This document shows positions 1 through 8,345 of a DNA stretch of 35,827 nt, piece by piece (position 1 is the first letter of the stretch; each line of letters opens with the position of its first letter). The notes below the pieces were generated by a model, which worked only from the letters and a program-made list of their open reading frames with translations, searched no databases and was not told the DNA's origin. The position numbers and the translations under genes are program-made. Source of the DNA: Burkholderiales bacterium (GTDB taxonomy: Bacteria > Pseudomonadota > Gammaproteobacteria > Burkholderiales > Burkholderiaceae_C); the NCBI GenBank assembly GCA_003963115.1, contig RXJQ01000039.1, forward strand, positions 1 to 35,827, read 5' to 3'.

Positions 1-26
1 GCCATTGCGAGGGTTTGCTGCTTCAT
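1..26 (-). CDS. IS5-family transposase, N-terminal fragment at window edge
   Basis: Only the first eight codons are inside the window (MKQQTLAM, ATG at 26-24). This N-terminus is typical of IS5-group DDE transposases of betaproteobacteria, which cut and rejoin the element's ends during transposition. AGGAGG lies four bases before the ATG, so the start is well supported. The catalytic domain lies left of the window and cannot be judged, so whether the gene is intact is unknown. The family call rests on a very short peptide plus the terminal-repeat-like sequence upstream. Confidence 0.6.
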
Positions 27-30
27 ATGG

Positions 31-51
31 CCTCCTGTGCTGAAGCACAGG
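31..51 (-). promoter_or_regulatory. Leader hairpin overlapping the transposase ribosome site
   Basis: Seven-base arms at 34-40 and 45-51 (CCTGTGC and GCACAGG) form a perfect stem with a four-base loop. On the minus strand the AGGAGG ribosome site (36-31) starts inside the second arm. A transcript running in from flanking DNA would fold this stem and hide part of the ribosome site. Such arrangements in other insertion sequences limit transposase made from outside promoters. The stem is seen; the function is inferred. Confidence 0.45.
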
Positions 52-184
52 CATGCAAGTCGTACGCCAGTCAGCGGACCTTTTTCAGTGCATCCCTAGC
101 GCCTCTAAGCCGTGGTTCTGGAAGAGAGTGGCTTGATCAGAGCAGGGCAAGGTCGAGCAGCGACGCCCGATCGTTTCTCATGCC

Positions 185-403
185 TCAGCAGGTGTGATCA
201 GAAGCTGCATGCCCGCATTTTCGACACTTCATGGTGGGAACGGGTGCAGTCTCCTCGTAGCCTGAGCAATTGCACAAGTTACAGCAACTGGTAGGTGGAG
301 GTGGTGGGGGAGGAGGCGGTGGCGGAGCCGGTGTCTGACCGCCATTGCCATTGGGATTGTCAGGATCATCAGGGTTGTCAGGACCGTTTTGGTCTGCTTG
401 CAT
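185..403 (-). CDS. Small polyproline and cysteine-rich protein of unknown function
   Basis: A 72-residue protein. The start at 403 is chosen over an ATG ten codons upstream because GAAGGAGG lies directly before it. The N-terminal third is acidic and rich in Asn, Pro and Gly. Residues 27-37 are eleven consecutive prolines. The C-terminal part has two cysteine clusters: CCNLCNC near 40-46, and CRKCGHAASDHTC as the last thirteen residues. The second looks like a small zinc knuckle or treble-clef half (CxxCGH...HxC). There is no signal peptide or membrane segment, so it is probably cytosolic. The polyproline run would need EF-P for translation. It stands alone between an insertion sequence and a lipoprotein gene that has its own terminator. 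I do not recognise the family; metal binding is inferred from residue spacing only. Confidence 0.7.
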   Translation of the reverse strand: MQADQNGPDNPDDPDNPNGNGGQTPAPPPPPPPPPPPTSCCNLCNCSGYEETAPVPTMKCRKCGHAASDHTC

Positions 404-483
404 TGGAGCCTCCTTCTCAATGCGGTTGATCAAGCACGTTGACCATATGTATCTGCTGACGGTGTGCCTTGGCCATCCCTAAC

Positions 484-514
484 AAAAAAGCGCCGGGCAT
501 GATCCCGCCAGCGT
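484..514 (-). terminator. Likely terminator of the DUF4156-like lipoprotein gene
   Basis: On the minus strand, just after the stop at 522, CGC-TGG-CGGG-ATCATG-CCCG-GCG folds into a stem with a three-base bulge, followed by six T (484-489). This fits an intrinsic terminator of moderate strength. Confidence 0.5.
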
Positions 515-521
515 TGGATCC

Positions 522-860
522 TCAGGGATGACTCACTGTTGGGCAGAGATAAGCCTTGCCCGTGAGCGTGGTGCTCTCATAGTCCACATTGGGTTTGTCC
601 CAGACCACGTGGGTGGCGCCCATGGCGTCGGCGTGTTTGAGCAGGTTTTGCTTGATGTTGTCGGTGCCCTTGAGGGCGAAGAAGCCGGTCAGGCCGGAAC
701 TGCCGCTGAGGTTGTCGAGGAATTTGCAGGCGCTGACCATGTCGGCGTTGCCCTCGATCACGTGGCCGGTGTAGCGCGTCTGGTGTGGAATGCTGTTGCA
801 GGCACTGAGCAGGAGCGCGGTCGTCAAGGCGATGCAGCTGGGGATGGCCAAGCGTTTCAT
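522..860 (-). CDS. DUF4156-like outer-membrane lipoprotein
   Basis: A 112-residue predicted lipoprotein. Residues 1-20 form a lipoprotein signal peptide (positive MKR, hydrophobic stretch, lipobox LLSAC with Cys21). The mature part has the layout of DUF4156 proteins: a cysteine in MVSACKFL, then a glycine-rich stretch, then a conserved block near the end, ADAMGATHVVW. The family's role is unknown. AGGAAG precedes the ATG. The gene is single, with terminators on both sides, so it is not part of the efflux operon upstream. The lipoprotein call is strong; the family assignment is by pattern. Confidence 0.8.
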   Translation of the reverse strand: MKRLAIPSCIALTTALLLSACNSIPHQTRYTGHVIEGNADMVSACKFLDNLSGSSGLTGFFALKGTDNIKQNLLKHADAMGATHVVWDKPNVDYESTTLTGKAYLCPTVSHP

Positions 861-971
861 GTCGTCTTCCTGTCGCGTGGTTTGTGTGAGGTTGGGCGAA
901 TCAATGTAGCCTAATCCAGGGGCGTGGATGGCGCGCTGGCTTGCCTTGGGTCAAGAAAAAGGCTTGCATGC

Positions 972-995
972 AAAAGGCCCGCACTTGGCGGGCCT
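972..995 (-). terminator. Strong intrinsic terminator closing the efflux operon
   Basis: Eight-base arms AGGCCCGC (975-982) and GCGGGCCT (988-995) form a perfect stem with a five-base loop. On the minus strand they are followed by a run of T at 975-972. It lies about 30 bases after the tolC stop codon. Confidence 0.85.
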
Positions 996-1021
996 GCTGC
1001 GATGGTGTGCGGCGTGAAAGC

Positions 1022-2449
1022 TCAGTGCACGACCAATTTGTTGAGGTCGACCAGGTCGTCTGCCTTGAGCGAGCCGGCGGCCTGCTTGAGCTTGATCAAG
1101 CCAACGATGACGTCGTAGCGGGCCTTGTAAAGGTCTTTCTGGGTGGAGCTCAGGGCGGTCTGGGCGTCCAGCACGTCCTTGTTGATGCGCACGCCGACGC
1201 GGTAGCCCAGTTGCGTGGCTTCCAGCGCCAGCTTGGCCGAAGCTTCGGCGGCTTCATAGGCCTTGACCTGGGCCAGGCCCGACTGGACGCCGGCAAAGGC
1301 CTGGCGGGTGGCCAGGGCCACGCTGCGCTTGGCATTGTCGACATCGCGCTCGGCTTTTTCTGACAGGGCCAGCACTTCCTTGATGCGGTTCTGGATCGAG
1401 CCGCCGGCGTAGATGGGCATGTTCAGCTCCAGACCCAGGGAGGCGTTGGTGCCGGAGGAAGTCGTGGCCTGGAAAGAGCTGGAGTCGATCTTGGTGCGAG
1501 ACAGGTTGGCCACGGCATCCAGCGTAGGCCAGTTGCCGGCCTTGGCTTTGTCGATTTCCAGCTTGGCCACGTTGAGGCCAACTTCTGCTTTGCGCACCGT
1601 GGGGGCGCTGGTGGTCTGGGCCACCCAGTCGTCCATCTGGCCGGGGGCCAGCGCATCAAGGTTGATGGGGGCTTGAAGTGGGCTGGGGACCACATCGGCG
1701 CGCCCTACCAGTTGGTCCAGGGCGATGCGCTTGACGCGCAGGTCATTGGTGGCAGCGATTTCCTGGGCCGAGGCCAGGTCGAAACGGGCCTGGGCTTCAC
1801 GGGTATCGGTGATGGTGGCGTTGCCCACCTCGAAGTTGCGCTTGGCGGAGGCCAGTTGCTCGGCCAGGGCCTTCTTGTTGGCCTCGGTGGTGGTGAGCAC
1901 ATCTTGCGCGGCCAGCACGTCGAAATAGGCCTGCGTCAGGCGGGCCATCAGGTCGTTCTCGGCGATGGCCAGATCGGACTTGGCAGCGATCAAGGACTGT
2001 TCAGCCTGGTCCACCTTGGCCGCGTCTGCGCGGTTGATGAGGGGCATCTTGGCGGCCAGTCCGCCAGTCTTGGTTGTTGAGTTGGAATTCAGGCTGCTGC
2101 CACTGCCGCCGTATAGCGATGCCTGCAGAGGTGGCAGGGCGCCAAGATCGGTGCTCGAGTCAAAGTGGCTGCGCGTCACCGAGGCTTTCAGGCCCAGCGA
2201 AGGGCGCAGCAAGGCGTAGGCCTGTTCCACCTGGTACTGCACGGAATCGGCCTGGGCCTTGGCAGACAGGTAGGCCGCGTCGTAGCTGCGGGCGGCCTGG
2301 TAGAGGTCCACGAGGCTTTCTGCGCGTACCGGTGCCCAAGCCAGGCTCAGGATGGCCACGGTGGTGGTCAACGCGAGCAGGCCCTTGAATGGGGCTTGAG
2401 CGCGTTGGCCAGGGTTGGTGGCGGCCGGTTTAGCGGACTTGGGCATCAT
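1022..2449 (-). CDS. tolC: TolC-family outer-membrane efflux channel
   Basis: A 475-residue outer-membrane factor. TolC trimers form a beta-barrel and a periplasmic alpha tunnel through which RND pumps expel their substrates. A signal peptide covers roughly residues 1-43, with likely cleavage after APVRA. The mature protein begins ESLVDLYQAARSYD, the usual TolC start. It contains two long helical halves with LP(G/A)-type turns, and a late motif YRVGVRINKDVLDAQTALSS typical of the family (E. coli: GTRTIVDVLNA). The length matches TolC. Two ATG codons are adjacent at the start; GAGG lies suitably before the first. It is the last gene of the operon, 39 bases after the methyltransferase-like gene, and so is supplied with its own pump. 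Confidence 0.92.
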   Translation of the reverse strand: MMPKSAKPAATNPGQRAQAPFKGLLALTTTVAILSLAWAPVRAESLVDLYQAARSYDAAYLSAKAQADSVQYQVEQAYALLRPSLGLKASVTRSHFDSSTDLGALPPLQASLYGGSGSSLNSNSTTKTGGLAAKMPLINRADAAKVDQAEQSLIAAKSDLAIAENDLMARLTQAYFDVLAAQDVLTTTEANKKALAEQLASAKRNFEVGNATITDTREAQARFDLASAQEIAATNDLRVKRIALDQLVGRADVVPSPLQAPINLDALAPGQMDDWVAQTTSAPTVRKAEVGLNVAKLEIDKAKAGNWPTLDAVANLSRTKIDSSSFQATTSSGTNASLGLELNMPIYAGGSIQNRIKEVLALSEKAERDVDNAKRSVALATRQAFAGVQSGLAQVKAYEAAEASAKLALEATQLGYRVGVRINKDVLDAQTALSSTQKDLYKARYDVIVGLIKLKQAAGSLKADDLVDLNKLVVH

Positions 2450-2488
2450 GGATTCCTCAGGATGGGTGTCGATTCGGTATCGATCGGA

Positions 2489-3142
2489 TCAGAACTGGAA
2501 GCGGCTGGGCTCTGCGAAGCCGGGCAGGCGCGGGGCCAGGGTGTCGAACAGAGCCTGGCTGCTGAACTGCTTGTCGCTCACGCGGGTGTGGAGCGTGGCC
2601 TGCATGACGGGCTCCTGGCCGGTGATGGCCAGCAGGCGGCCGCCGATCTTGAGCTGATCGAGCAGGGCCTGCGGTACCTGGGCCACGGAGCCGGTCAGCA
2701 AGATGGCGTCATAAGGGGCTTGGCTCGGCAGGCCGGTGCTGCCGTCACCCTGCACGATCTCGGCGTTGTTGACGGCGGCGTTGCGCAGGTTGGTGCGAGC
2801 CTGGGCAGCCAGTTGGGGGTCGGCCTCCAGGCCGATGACGCGTTGGGCCTTGTGGGCCAGCAGGGCGGCCACATAGCCGGTGGCGGCCCCGACGAGCAGG
2901 ACGGTGTCGCGCTTGCTGAGGTTCAGGTCTTGGACCATGCGGGCTTCGACGCGCGGGGCCAGCAGGGCGCGGCCCTGGCCCAGGGGGATCTCCAGGTCCA
3001 TGAAGGCCTGGGCCTTGTGCTCGGCCGGGATGAAATCTTCACGGCGAACGGCAGACAGCAGGGCCAGCACCGAGGTGTCCAGGACATCCCAGGGGCGGAT
3101 CTGTTGCTCGATCATGTTGAAGCGGGCTTGTTCGACGTTCAT
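2489..3142 (-). CDS. Protein-L-isoaspartate O-methyltransferase-like protein (probably divergent in function)
   Basis: A 217-residue class I SAM-dependent methyltransferase. The start at 3142 is preferred because TAGGA lies eight bases upstream; an ATG three codons earlier and one at 3229 overlapping the pump gene are alternatives. Residues 1-75 match the PCMT layout (ARFNMIEQQIRPWDV, then REDFIP, then MDLEIPLGQG). The SAM loop is VLLVGAATGYVAALLA instead of the usual EIGTGSGY. The substrate-site motif TISQP of true isoaspartyl repair enzymes is replaced by ALLAPRVEA. The fold is therefore clear, but the repair activity is doubtful. It sits between the RND pump and tolC. Homologues next to tolC are common in betaproteobacteria, which suggests a link with the outer-membrane channel rather than protein repair. 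Confidence 0.82.
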   Translation of the reverse strand: MNVEQARFNMIEQQIRPWDVLDTSVLALLSAVRREDFIPAEHKAQAFMDLEIPLGQGRALLAPRVEARMVQDLNLSKRDTVLLVGAATGYVAALLAHKAQRVIGLEADPQLAAQARTNLRNAAVNNAEIVQGDGSTGLPSQAPYDAILLTGSVAQVPQALLDQLKIGGRLLAITGQEPVMQATLHTRVSDKQFSSQALFDTLAPRLPGFAEPSRFQF

Positions 3143-3197
3143 GCTGGGCATCCTACGGGAGACGGTAAGTGGAAGTAATCCGGATAAAGCATAGATT

Positions 3198-6100
3198 TTA
3201 AGAAGACCTGGTGCTTTCGACGGCGCCACGCAACGCTTCTGGTGATTTCAGACGTTTTTTCAGCCACTGGCTCAGGTCATCCAGGAAGGTGTAGATCACT
3301 GGGACCACGACCAGCGTCAACAGGGAAGACGCGATCACCCCCCCGATCACGGCCTGGCCCATGGGGGCGCGCTGCTCCGAGCCTTCGGTGAGCGCAAAGG
3401 CCAGGGGCACCATGCCAAAGACCATGGCCAGTGTGGTCATGAGGATGGGGCGCAGGCGGACCCGGGCAGCCAGCAGCAGGGCTTCACGGCGGGGCAGGGG
3501 CTCGGTGTCGTGGCTGTCGCCACTGTGGCCCAGGCGGGCGCGGTTGGCGAAGTCCACCAGCAAGATGGCGTTCTTGGTGACCAGGCCCATGAGCATGATG
3601 ATGCCGATCACCGAGAACATATTGAGTGTGGAGCCGAAGACCAGCAGGGTCACGACGACGCCGATCAGCGTGAGGGGCAGTGAGCTCATCAGCGCAATGG
3701 GCTGCAGGAAGCTGCGGAATTGCGAGGCCAGGATCATGTAGATGAAGATGATGGCCAGGCCGAGTGCCGAAGCGGCGTAGGCGAAAGCCTCTTTCATGTC
3801 CTTCGTGGAGCCGCCGAAGCGCCAGTGGTAGTTGGCGGGCCAGGGGGTCTTGTCGAGGATGGCCTTGATGTCGGCGGAGACCTCGCCCATGGAGCGGCCC
3901 GTGACGTTGGCGGTGATCTCCACTTCGCGGTTGAGGTCACGGCGGTTGATCTGCGTGGGCCCCAAGCCTTCGATGATGTCGGCCGCCTGACGCAGCTTGA
4001 CCATGCGCGGGCGGCCTTGTGCATCGGTGCCGGCCACCAAGGGCAGGTTGCGCAGGTCTTCGGCGGTGCGGCGGTCTTCGGGGCGCAGCGAGACGCGGAT
4101 GTCGTAGTTCTGCTCGTCGGGTGCGAGCCAGCTGCCCACGGTCTTGCCTTCAACCAGCACGGACAGGGCATTGCTGATGGTGTCGACGTTGAGGCCGAGG
4201 TCGGCGGCGGCATCACGGCGCACGCGGATGTCCAGCGTGGGCTTGTTGGGCTTGAGGCTGCTGTCCAGGTCGACCAGGCCAGGTACCTTGCTGAGCTTGG
4301 CCAGCGTCTCTTGCGACAGCTTGCCCAGTTCTTTGAGGCTGGTGCCCTGGATGGACAGCTGGATGGGCTTTTGACCGCCGACCGCATCGAGCAGGCCCAC
4401 GTGGGTCACGGTGATGTCGGGCAGTCCGCTCAAGGCCTGGCGCAAGGGGGCGGACAGCTGGTCCACACTGCGTTGGCGCAGATGGCGGTCTTTGAGTCGG
4501 ATGTAGATGCTGACCTGGTTGCGGCCTTGCGCGAAGCCCGTGTTGATGGTCGAGAGCGTGTAGCTGACTTCGGGCATGGCGCGGATGAGGGCCTCGACCT
4601 CATGCGTGCGCTTTTCCGTGGCTTCCAGTGAGGTGCCGGCCGGGGTGTAGAAGTTGACGAAGGTCTCGGAGTAATCGGCCTTGGGGACGAACTCGGTGCC
4701 CATCAGTGGCATCAAGGCCAGGCTGCCCACCAGGCTGGCGCCGGCCACGAGCAGCGTCCACCATGGGTGGTCCAGCGCCCAAGCCAGCAGGTGCTGGTAG
4801 GCCTCGCCCAATGAGTCAGCCCAATGTTCTACTGCGGCGGTCAGGCGGCCGATGCTGCGGTCGTACCACGAGCTGGCCGTGCGCGCGGCGCCATGCTGCT
4901 GGATGGACGGGTCGTGCCAGATGCTGGAGAGCATGGGGTCGAGCGTGAAGCTCACGAACATCGAGATCAGCACGGCGGCCACGATGGTGATGCCGAACTC
5001 GTGGAAGAACTTGCCGATGATGCCGCCCATGAAGCCGATCGGCAAGAACACGGCGACGATGGACAAGGTGGTGGCCAGCACGGCCAGGCCGATCTCCTGC
5101 GTGCCGTCCAGCGAGGCGCTCAAGGCCGATTTGCCCATCTGCACATGCCGCACGATGTTCTCGCGGACCACGATGGCATCGTCGATCAGCAGGCCCACAC
5201 ACAGGCTCAGTGCCATCAGCGTGATCATGTTGACCGAGAAGCCGAAGGCATACATGAAGAGGAAGGTGCCGATGATGGAGATCGGCAGCGTGAGGCCCGT
5301 GATGACGGTGGAGCGCCAGGAGTTGAGGAAGAGGAAGACGATGGCCACAGTCAGCATCGCGCCTTCAATCAGGGTCTCGCGCACAGTGGACACGCTCACG
5401 GCAATGGGCCGGCTGTTGTCGCGGATGACGTCGATCTTCATGTCCGGCGGCAGCTCGGTTTGAACTTGCGTGATCACGTCCCGCAGGCCTTGCACGACCT
5501 CCAGCGTGTTCTCGCCCTGGGCCTTGAGCACTTCCAGCGCCAGGGTGCGCTTGCCGTTGAACAGGGCCAGGGTATCGAGCTCCTGCGGGCCATCGACGAT
5601 GTCGGCGACCTGGCTCAAGCGGATGGGCTGGTTGGCACGTGTGGCCACGATGAGGCGCTCGAAGTCCTTGACGGTTTTCAGGCGAGCATCGATCTGCACG
5701 ACGCGGTCCTGGTCCTTGGTGCGCACGCTGCCCGCAGGCTGGTCCTGGTTCTCCAGCCGCACGGCATTGGAGACCTGCTCGGCGCGCAAACCCAGGGCCT
5801 GCAGCGCATCGGGCTTGAGGTAGACGTTGATCTGGCGCTTGAGCGCCCCCACCAGGTTGACCGAGCCCACGCCACGCACGTTCTCCAGGCGCTTGCGCAG
5901 GATCTGGTCGGCATAGGTGGTCAGCGACTGTTCGCTTTGCGAACCCTTGGGCGAGGTCAGGGCCAGCGAGAAGATGGGGCGGTTGGCCGGGTCGAAACGC
6001 AGCACCCGCGGCTCCTTGACTTCATCGCGCAGGGTGGGGCGGATGGCCGAGAGCTTCTCGCGCACATCATCGGCAGCGCGACGACCATCGACGTCCAGGT

Positions 6101-6386
6101 TGAACTGCACGATGACGACCGAGCTGCCTTCATACGAGCGCGAGTACAGCTGGCTGATGCCCGCCACCGTGTTGACGGCCTCTTCGACCTTGCGCGTGAC
6201 CTCGGACTCGATGATCTCGGGTGAGGCGCCGGGGTAGTCGATCTGGATGGCTAGCGTGGGCAGCTCGATGTCGGGGAACTGATCGACCTTGAGCCGCTGG
6301 TAAGAGAAGAGCCCCAGCACGACCAGGGCCATCATGACCATGGTCGCCAGGACCGGGTTGTGGATGGACAAGCGGGTGAACCACAT
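3198..6386 (-). CDS. RND-family efflux pump, inner-membrane transporter (HAE-1/AcrB type)
   Basis: A 1062-residue RND permease, full length for the family. It is a proton-driven drug or metabolite exporter that takes substrate from the periplasm or inner leaflet and delivers it to TolC. The N-terminus MWFTRLSIHNPVLATMVMM is the first membrane helix. The proton-relay aspartates are present in TM4 (GLLIDDAIVVREN, near residue 400). Two large periplasmic loops and twelve membrane segments follow, with a repeat of the first half after about residue 530, and the family motif in the second half (GLVTKNAILLVDFANRAR). The ATG lies 15 bases after the fusion-protein stop. It is closer to MdtBC/MexF-like pumps with a non-lipidated fusion partner than to AcrB itself. 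Substrate cannot be told from sequence. Confidence 0.95.
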   Translation of the reverse strand: MWFTRLSIHNPVLATMVMMALVVLGLFSYQRLKVDQFPDIELPTLAIQIDYPGASPEIIESEVTRKVEEAVNTVAGISQLYSRSYEGSSVVIVQFNLDVDGRRAADDVREKLSAIRPTLRDEVKEPRVLRFDPANRPIFSLALTSPKGSQSEQSLTTYADQILRKRLENVRGVGSVNLVGALKRQINVYLKPDALQALGLRAEQVSNAVRLENQDQPAGSVRTKDQDRVVQIDARLKTVKDFERLIVATRANQPIRLSQVADIVDGPQELDTLALFNGKRTLALEVLKAQGENTLEVVQGLRDVITQVQTELPPDMKIDVIRDNSRPIAVSVSTVRETLIEGAMLTVAIVFLFLNSWRSTVITGLTLPISIIGTFLFMYAFGFSVNMITLMALSLCVGLLIDDAIVVRENIVRHVQMGKSALSASLDGTQEIGLAVLATTLSIVAVFLPIGFMGGIIGKFFHEFGITIVAAVLISMFVSFTLDPMLSSIWHDPSIQQHGAARTASSWYDRSIGRLTAAVEHWADSLGEAYQHLLAWALDHPWWTLLVAGASLVGSLALMPLMGTEFVPKADYSETFVNFYTPAGTSLEATEKRTHEVEALIRAMPEVSYTLSTINTGFAQGRNQVSIYIRLKDRHLRQRSVDQLSAPLRQALSGLPDITVTHVGLLDAVGGQKPIQLSIQGTSLKELGKLSQETLAKLSKVPGLVDLDSSLKPNKPTLDIRVRRDAAADLGLNVDTISNALSVLVEGKTVGSWLAPDEQNYDIRVSLRPEDRRTAEDLRNLPLVAGTDAQGRPRMVKLRQAADIIEGLGPTQINRRDLNREVEITANVTGRSMGEVSADIKAILDKTPWPANYHWRFGGSTKDMKEAFAYAASALGLAIIFIYMILASQFRSFLQPIALMSSLPLTLIGVVVTLLVFGSTLNMFSVIGIIMLMGLVTKNAILLVDFANRARLGHSGDSHDTEPLPRREALLLAARVRLRPILMTTLAMVFGMVPLAFALTEGSEQRAPMGQAVIGGVIASSLLTLVVVPVIYTFLDDLSQWLKKRLKSPEALRGAVESTRSS

Positions 6387-6401
6387 GGTGTTGTGCCGCC
6401 T

Positions 6402-7550
6402 TCAGCGGGCCGCGGCGCTGCTTTGTTCGAGCTTGACGGCCTGGCCTTCGTGCACCGTGCCAGCGGCATTGCGCAGGACCACATCGCCGGCCTTCACGCC
6501 GTCCAGCACCTCTTGCATGGGCTGGCCATCGGGGCTGTTGCCATGGTGTTCGCCCAAGCGCACATCGGCCTTGCGCACCCGGCCTTGCTGGACAACGAGG
6601 ACCTGGTCACGGCCTGATTCTCGGGTGATGGCGCTTGCTGGGACGGCCAATGCGTCGCGCTGTGCCAGGGTGATCTCGCCTTGGGCAAAGAGGCCTTGGC
6701 GCAAGGCAGGGTGGGCCGGCAAGGCCAGGTAGACCATGACCGAGCGCGTGTCGGCCGTGGCGCTGGGGTTGATGCGCGCGATGCGGGCCTTGATCGCTTG
6801 CGTCAGGCCATCCACGTGCAAGACGGCTGGGCTGCCCACACGCACCTGTGTCACGTCTTGGGGCGTGAGCGGCGCCTGCAACTCCAGGCTGCTCAGGTCC
6901 ACCACCTCGACGATGCGGCCGTCCACGCCCACGCGCTCGCCTTGCTGCACGAAGCGCTGCGAGATCTGCCCCGAAATCGGCGAGCGGACGATGCTGTCCT
7001 TCAAGGCCTTCTGGGCCAGATCGACAGCAGACTGCGCGGCCTCGTAAGTGGCCTTGGTCGATGCTGCGTTCGACAAGGACGTGTCCAGCGCGTTGCGCGA
7101 GATGAAGCCTTGCTTGACCAGGGCTTGATTGTTGTCCAGGTTCTGCTGTGCGATCTGCCATTGGGCCTTGGCCGATTCGGCCTGCTGCCTGGCCTGCTGC
7201 AAGCGCGTATCGAACTCCTGCGGGTCCAGCTTGCCGATGACCTGGTCGGCCTTGACCTGATCGCCTTCGCGCACCGTGAAGCTCAGCAGCTCGGCGGCGA
7301 CCTTGGCCTTGACGATGGCCGACCGTTGCGCGGTGAGGCTGCCTGACACGCCGATGGTGTGCGTCAGCGAGGTGGGCTGGACCGTCAGCACATCCTGTGC
7401 GCGCAAGCTCATCTCGGGTGCCTGAGCCGAGGCCGTGCTCTGGGCCAGTTCGTTTTGCTGCGCCTTCTTGTGCACGATGGCCCGGCCGATGCCGCCGCCC
7501 AGCACCAGCAGGCCGGCGGCCAGGGCGATCCATTTGGTCTTGTTGCTCAT
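6402..7550 (-). CDS. RND efflux membrane fusion protein (HlyD/AcrA family)
   Basis: A 382-residue periplasmic adaptor that links the RND pump to TolC. It begins with a membrane anchor (residues about 6-24, WIALAAGLLVLGGGIG) without a lipobox cysteine, so it is anchored by this helix rather than by lipid. Then come the barrel-sandwich half (SGSLTAQRSAIVKAKVAAEL), a coiled-coil hairpin at about 105-170 (FDTRLQQARQQAESAKAQW onward), the second lipoyl half (DSIVRSPISGQISQRFV), a beta-barrel and the membrane-proximal domain. The start at 7550 overlaps the stop of the upstream tetR gene as ATGA, so the two are translationally coupled. A longer open frame reaching 7913 exists but would run through tetR and is rejected. 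Confidence 0.93.
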   Translation of the reverse strand: MSNKTKWIALAAGLLVLGGGIGRAIVHKKAQQNELAQSTASAQAPEMSLRAQDVLTVQPTSLTHTIGVSGSLTAQRSAIVKAKVAAELLSFTVREGDQVKADQVIGKLDPQEFDTRLQQARQQAESAKAQWQIAQQNLDNNQALVKQGFISRNALDTSLSNAASTKATYEAAQSAVDLAQKALKDSIVRSPISGQISQRFVQQGERVGVDGRIVEVVDLSSLELQAPLTPQDVTQVRVGSPAVLHVDGLTQAIKARIARINPSATADTRSVMVYLALPAHPALRQGLFAQGEITLAQRDALAVPASAITRESGRDQVLVVQQGRVRKADVRLGEHHGNSPDGQPMQEVLDGVKAGDVVLRNAAGTVHEGQAVKLEQSSAAAR

Positions 7551-8275
7551 GTCTCGTTTTGTGGGGGCGCGGCGGGGCGCACTTCCAGCCCTCGCAACAG
7601 CAGCTCGATCTGGGTCGTCATGAAGCGCTCCGGATCGAGCGGGACCGGGTTGGCGGTGCACACGGCCGTGCACTGGCGATAGAGAATCAGGAACTGCACC
7701 GGTGCGATCAGCGCATGCACAACCGAGGTCACGTCCATCGCGCGGAACTCGCCGCGGTCGATGCCACGCTGCACGGCACGCGCCAGCAGGGCGTGGCTGG
7801 GCGCGACCACCTCGTCCACATAGAACTGGGCCAGCTCGGGAAAGTGCCGCGCCTCGGCCATGATCAGCACCAGCAGCCCAGAGGCCTTGGACGAGCCCAC
7901 GCGCGACCACCATGTGTGCGCGAGCTGGTTCAGCGCTTCGGAGGTGCTGCCCTGGAACTGGTCCAGCAGCTCTTCGCCCTCGACGATCACCTGGGTGAGG
8001 TAGGCCCGCACCACGGCCTTGAAGAGTTCGTCCTTGCTAGGGTAGTACAGATACAAAGTGCCTTTGGAGACCCCGGCCAGCTTGGCCACCTCTTCGGCGC
8101 GCGTGGCGGCCAGGCCCTTTTCCACGAACAAGGTCAGAGCCGCTTCCAGCAGTTCATGCGGGCGAGCGGCCTTGCGGCGCTGGCGCACGCCGGGCAGCTT
8201 GGGCGCGATGGCGGCGACCGCCGCGGCGATGGGGCAGGCGATCTCCGGCGCCTCTGGCGAAGCGGGCGCAGGCAT
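7547..8275 (-). CDS. TetR/AcrR-family repressor of the efflux operon
   Basis: A 242-residue regulator. A helix-turn-helix lies at about residues 40-90 (HELLEAALTLFVEKG, then EEVAKLAGVSKGTLYLYYPSKDELF), followed by an all-helical ligand-binding part. The open frame extends to 8404, but the predicted promoter and operator lie inside that extension and transcription would start near 8358. ATG 8275 is therefore chosen; no good ribosome site is visible before it. It is the first gene of the operon, overlaps the fusion-protein gene by four bases, and most likely represses its own operon through the palindrome at 8346-8367, released by a pump substrate. A low-complexity Ala/Pro stretch covers residues 1-28. 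Confidence 0.9.
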   Translation of the reverse strand: MPAPASPEAPEIACPIAAAVAAIAPKLPGVRQRRKAARPHELLEAALTLFVEKGLAATRAEEVAKLAGVSKGTLYLYYPSKDELFKAVVRAYLTQVIVEGEELLDQFQGSTSEALNQLAHTWWSRVGSSKASGLLVLIMAEARHFPELAQFYVDEVVAPSHALLARAVQRGIDRGEFRAMDVTSVVHALIAPVQFLILYRQCTAVCTANPVPLDPERFMTTQIELLLRGLEVRPAAPPQNET

Positions 8276-8345
8276 GGCAGGTGCGGATGACGGCGTGCGG
8301 CTCAAGGCGGTTCTCAGCGCGGGACTCGGGGCGGGTGATGTCAAG

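Larger units (their letters stand above)
1..95 (-). mobile_element. End of an IS5-family insertion sequence (cut by window edge)
   Basis: The minus strand from 95 downwards starts with GGATGCACTGAAAAAGG, which resembles the terminal repeats of IS5-group elements (G-rich start, then GAA-AAG). It then runs through a leader with a hairpin and a strong ribosome site into a transposase start codon at 26. The four bases just outside the proposed end, CTAG at 96-99, match the YTAR target duplication that IS5-group elements make. Family and exact end are inferred; the other end and the second target copy lie outside the window. Confidence 0.55.

Noticed and set aside
4824..6224. A 466-codon open frame on the plus strand
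   Set aside because: Antisense to the RND pump gene, low-complexity composition.
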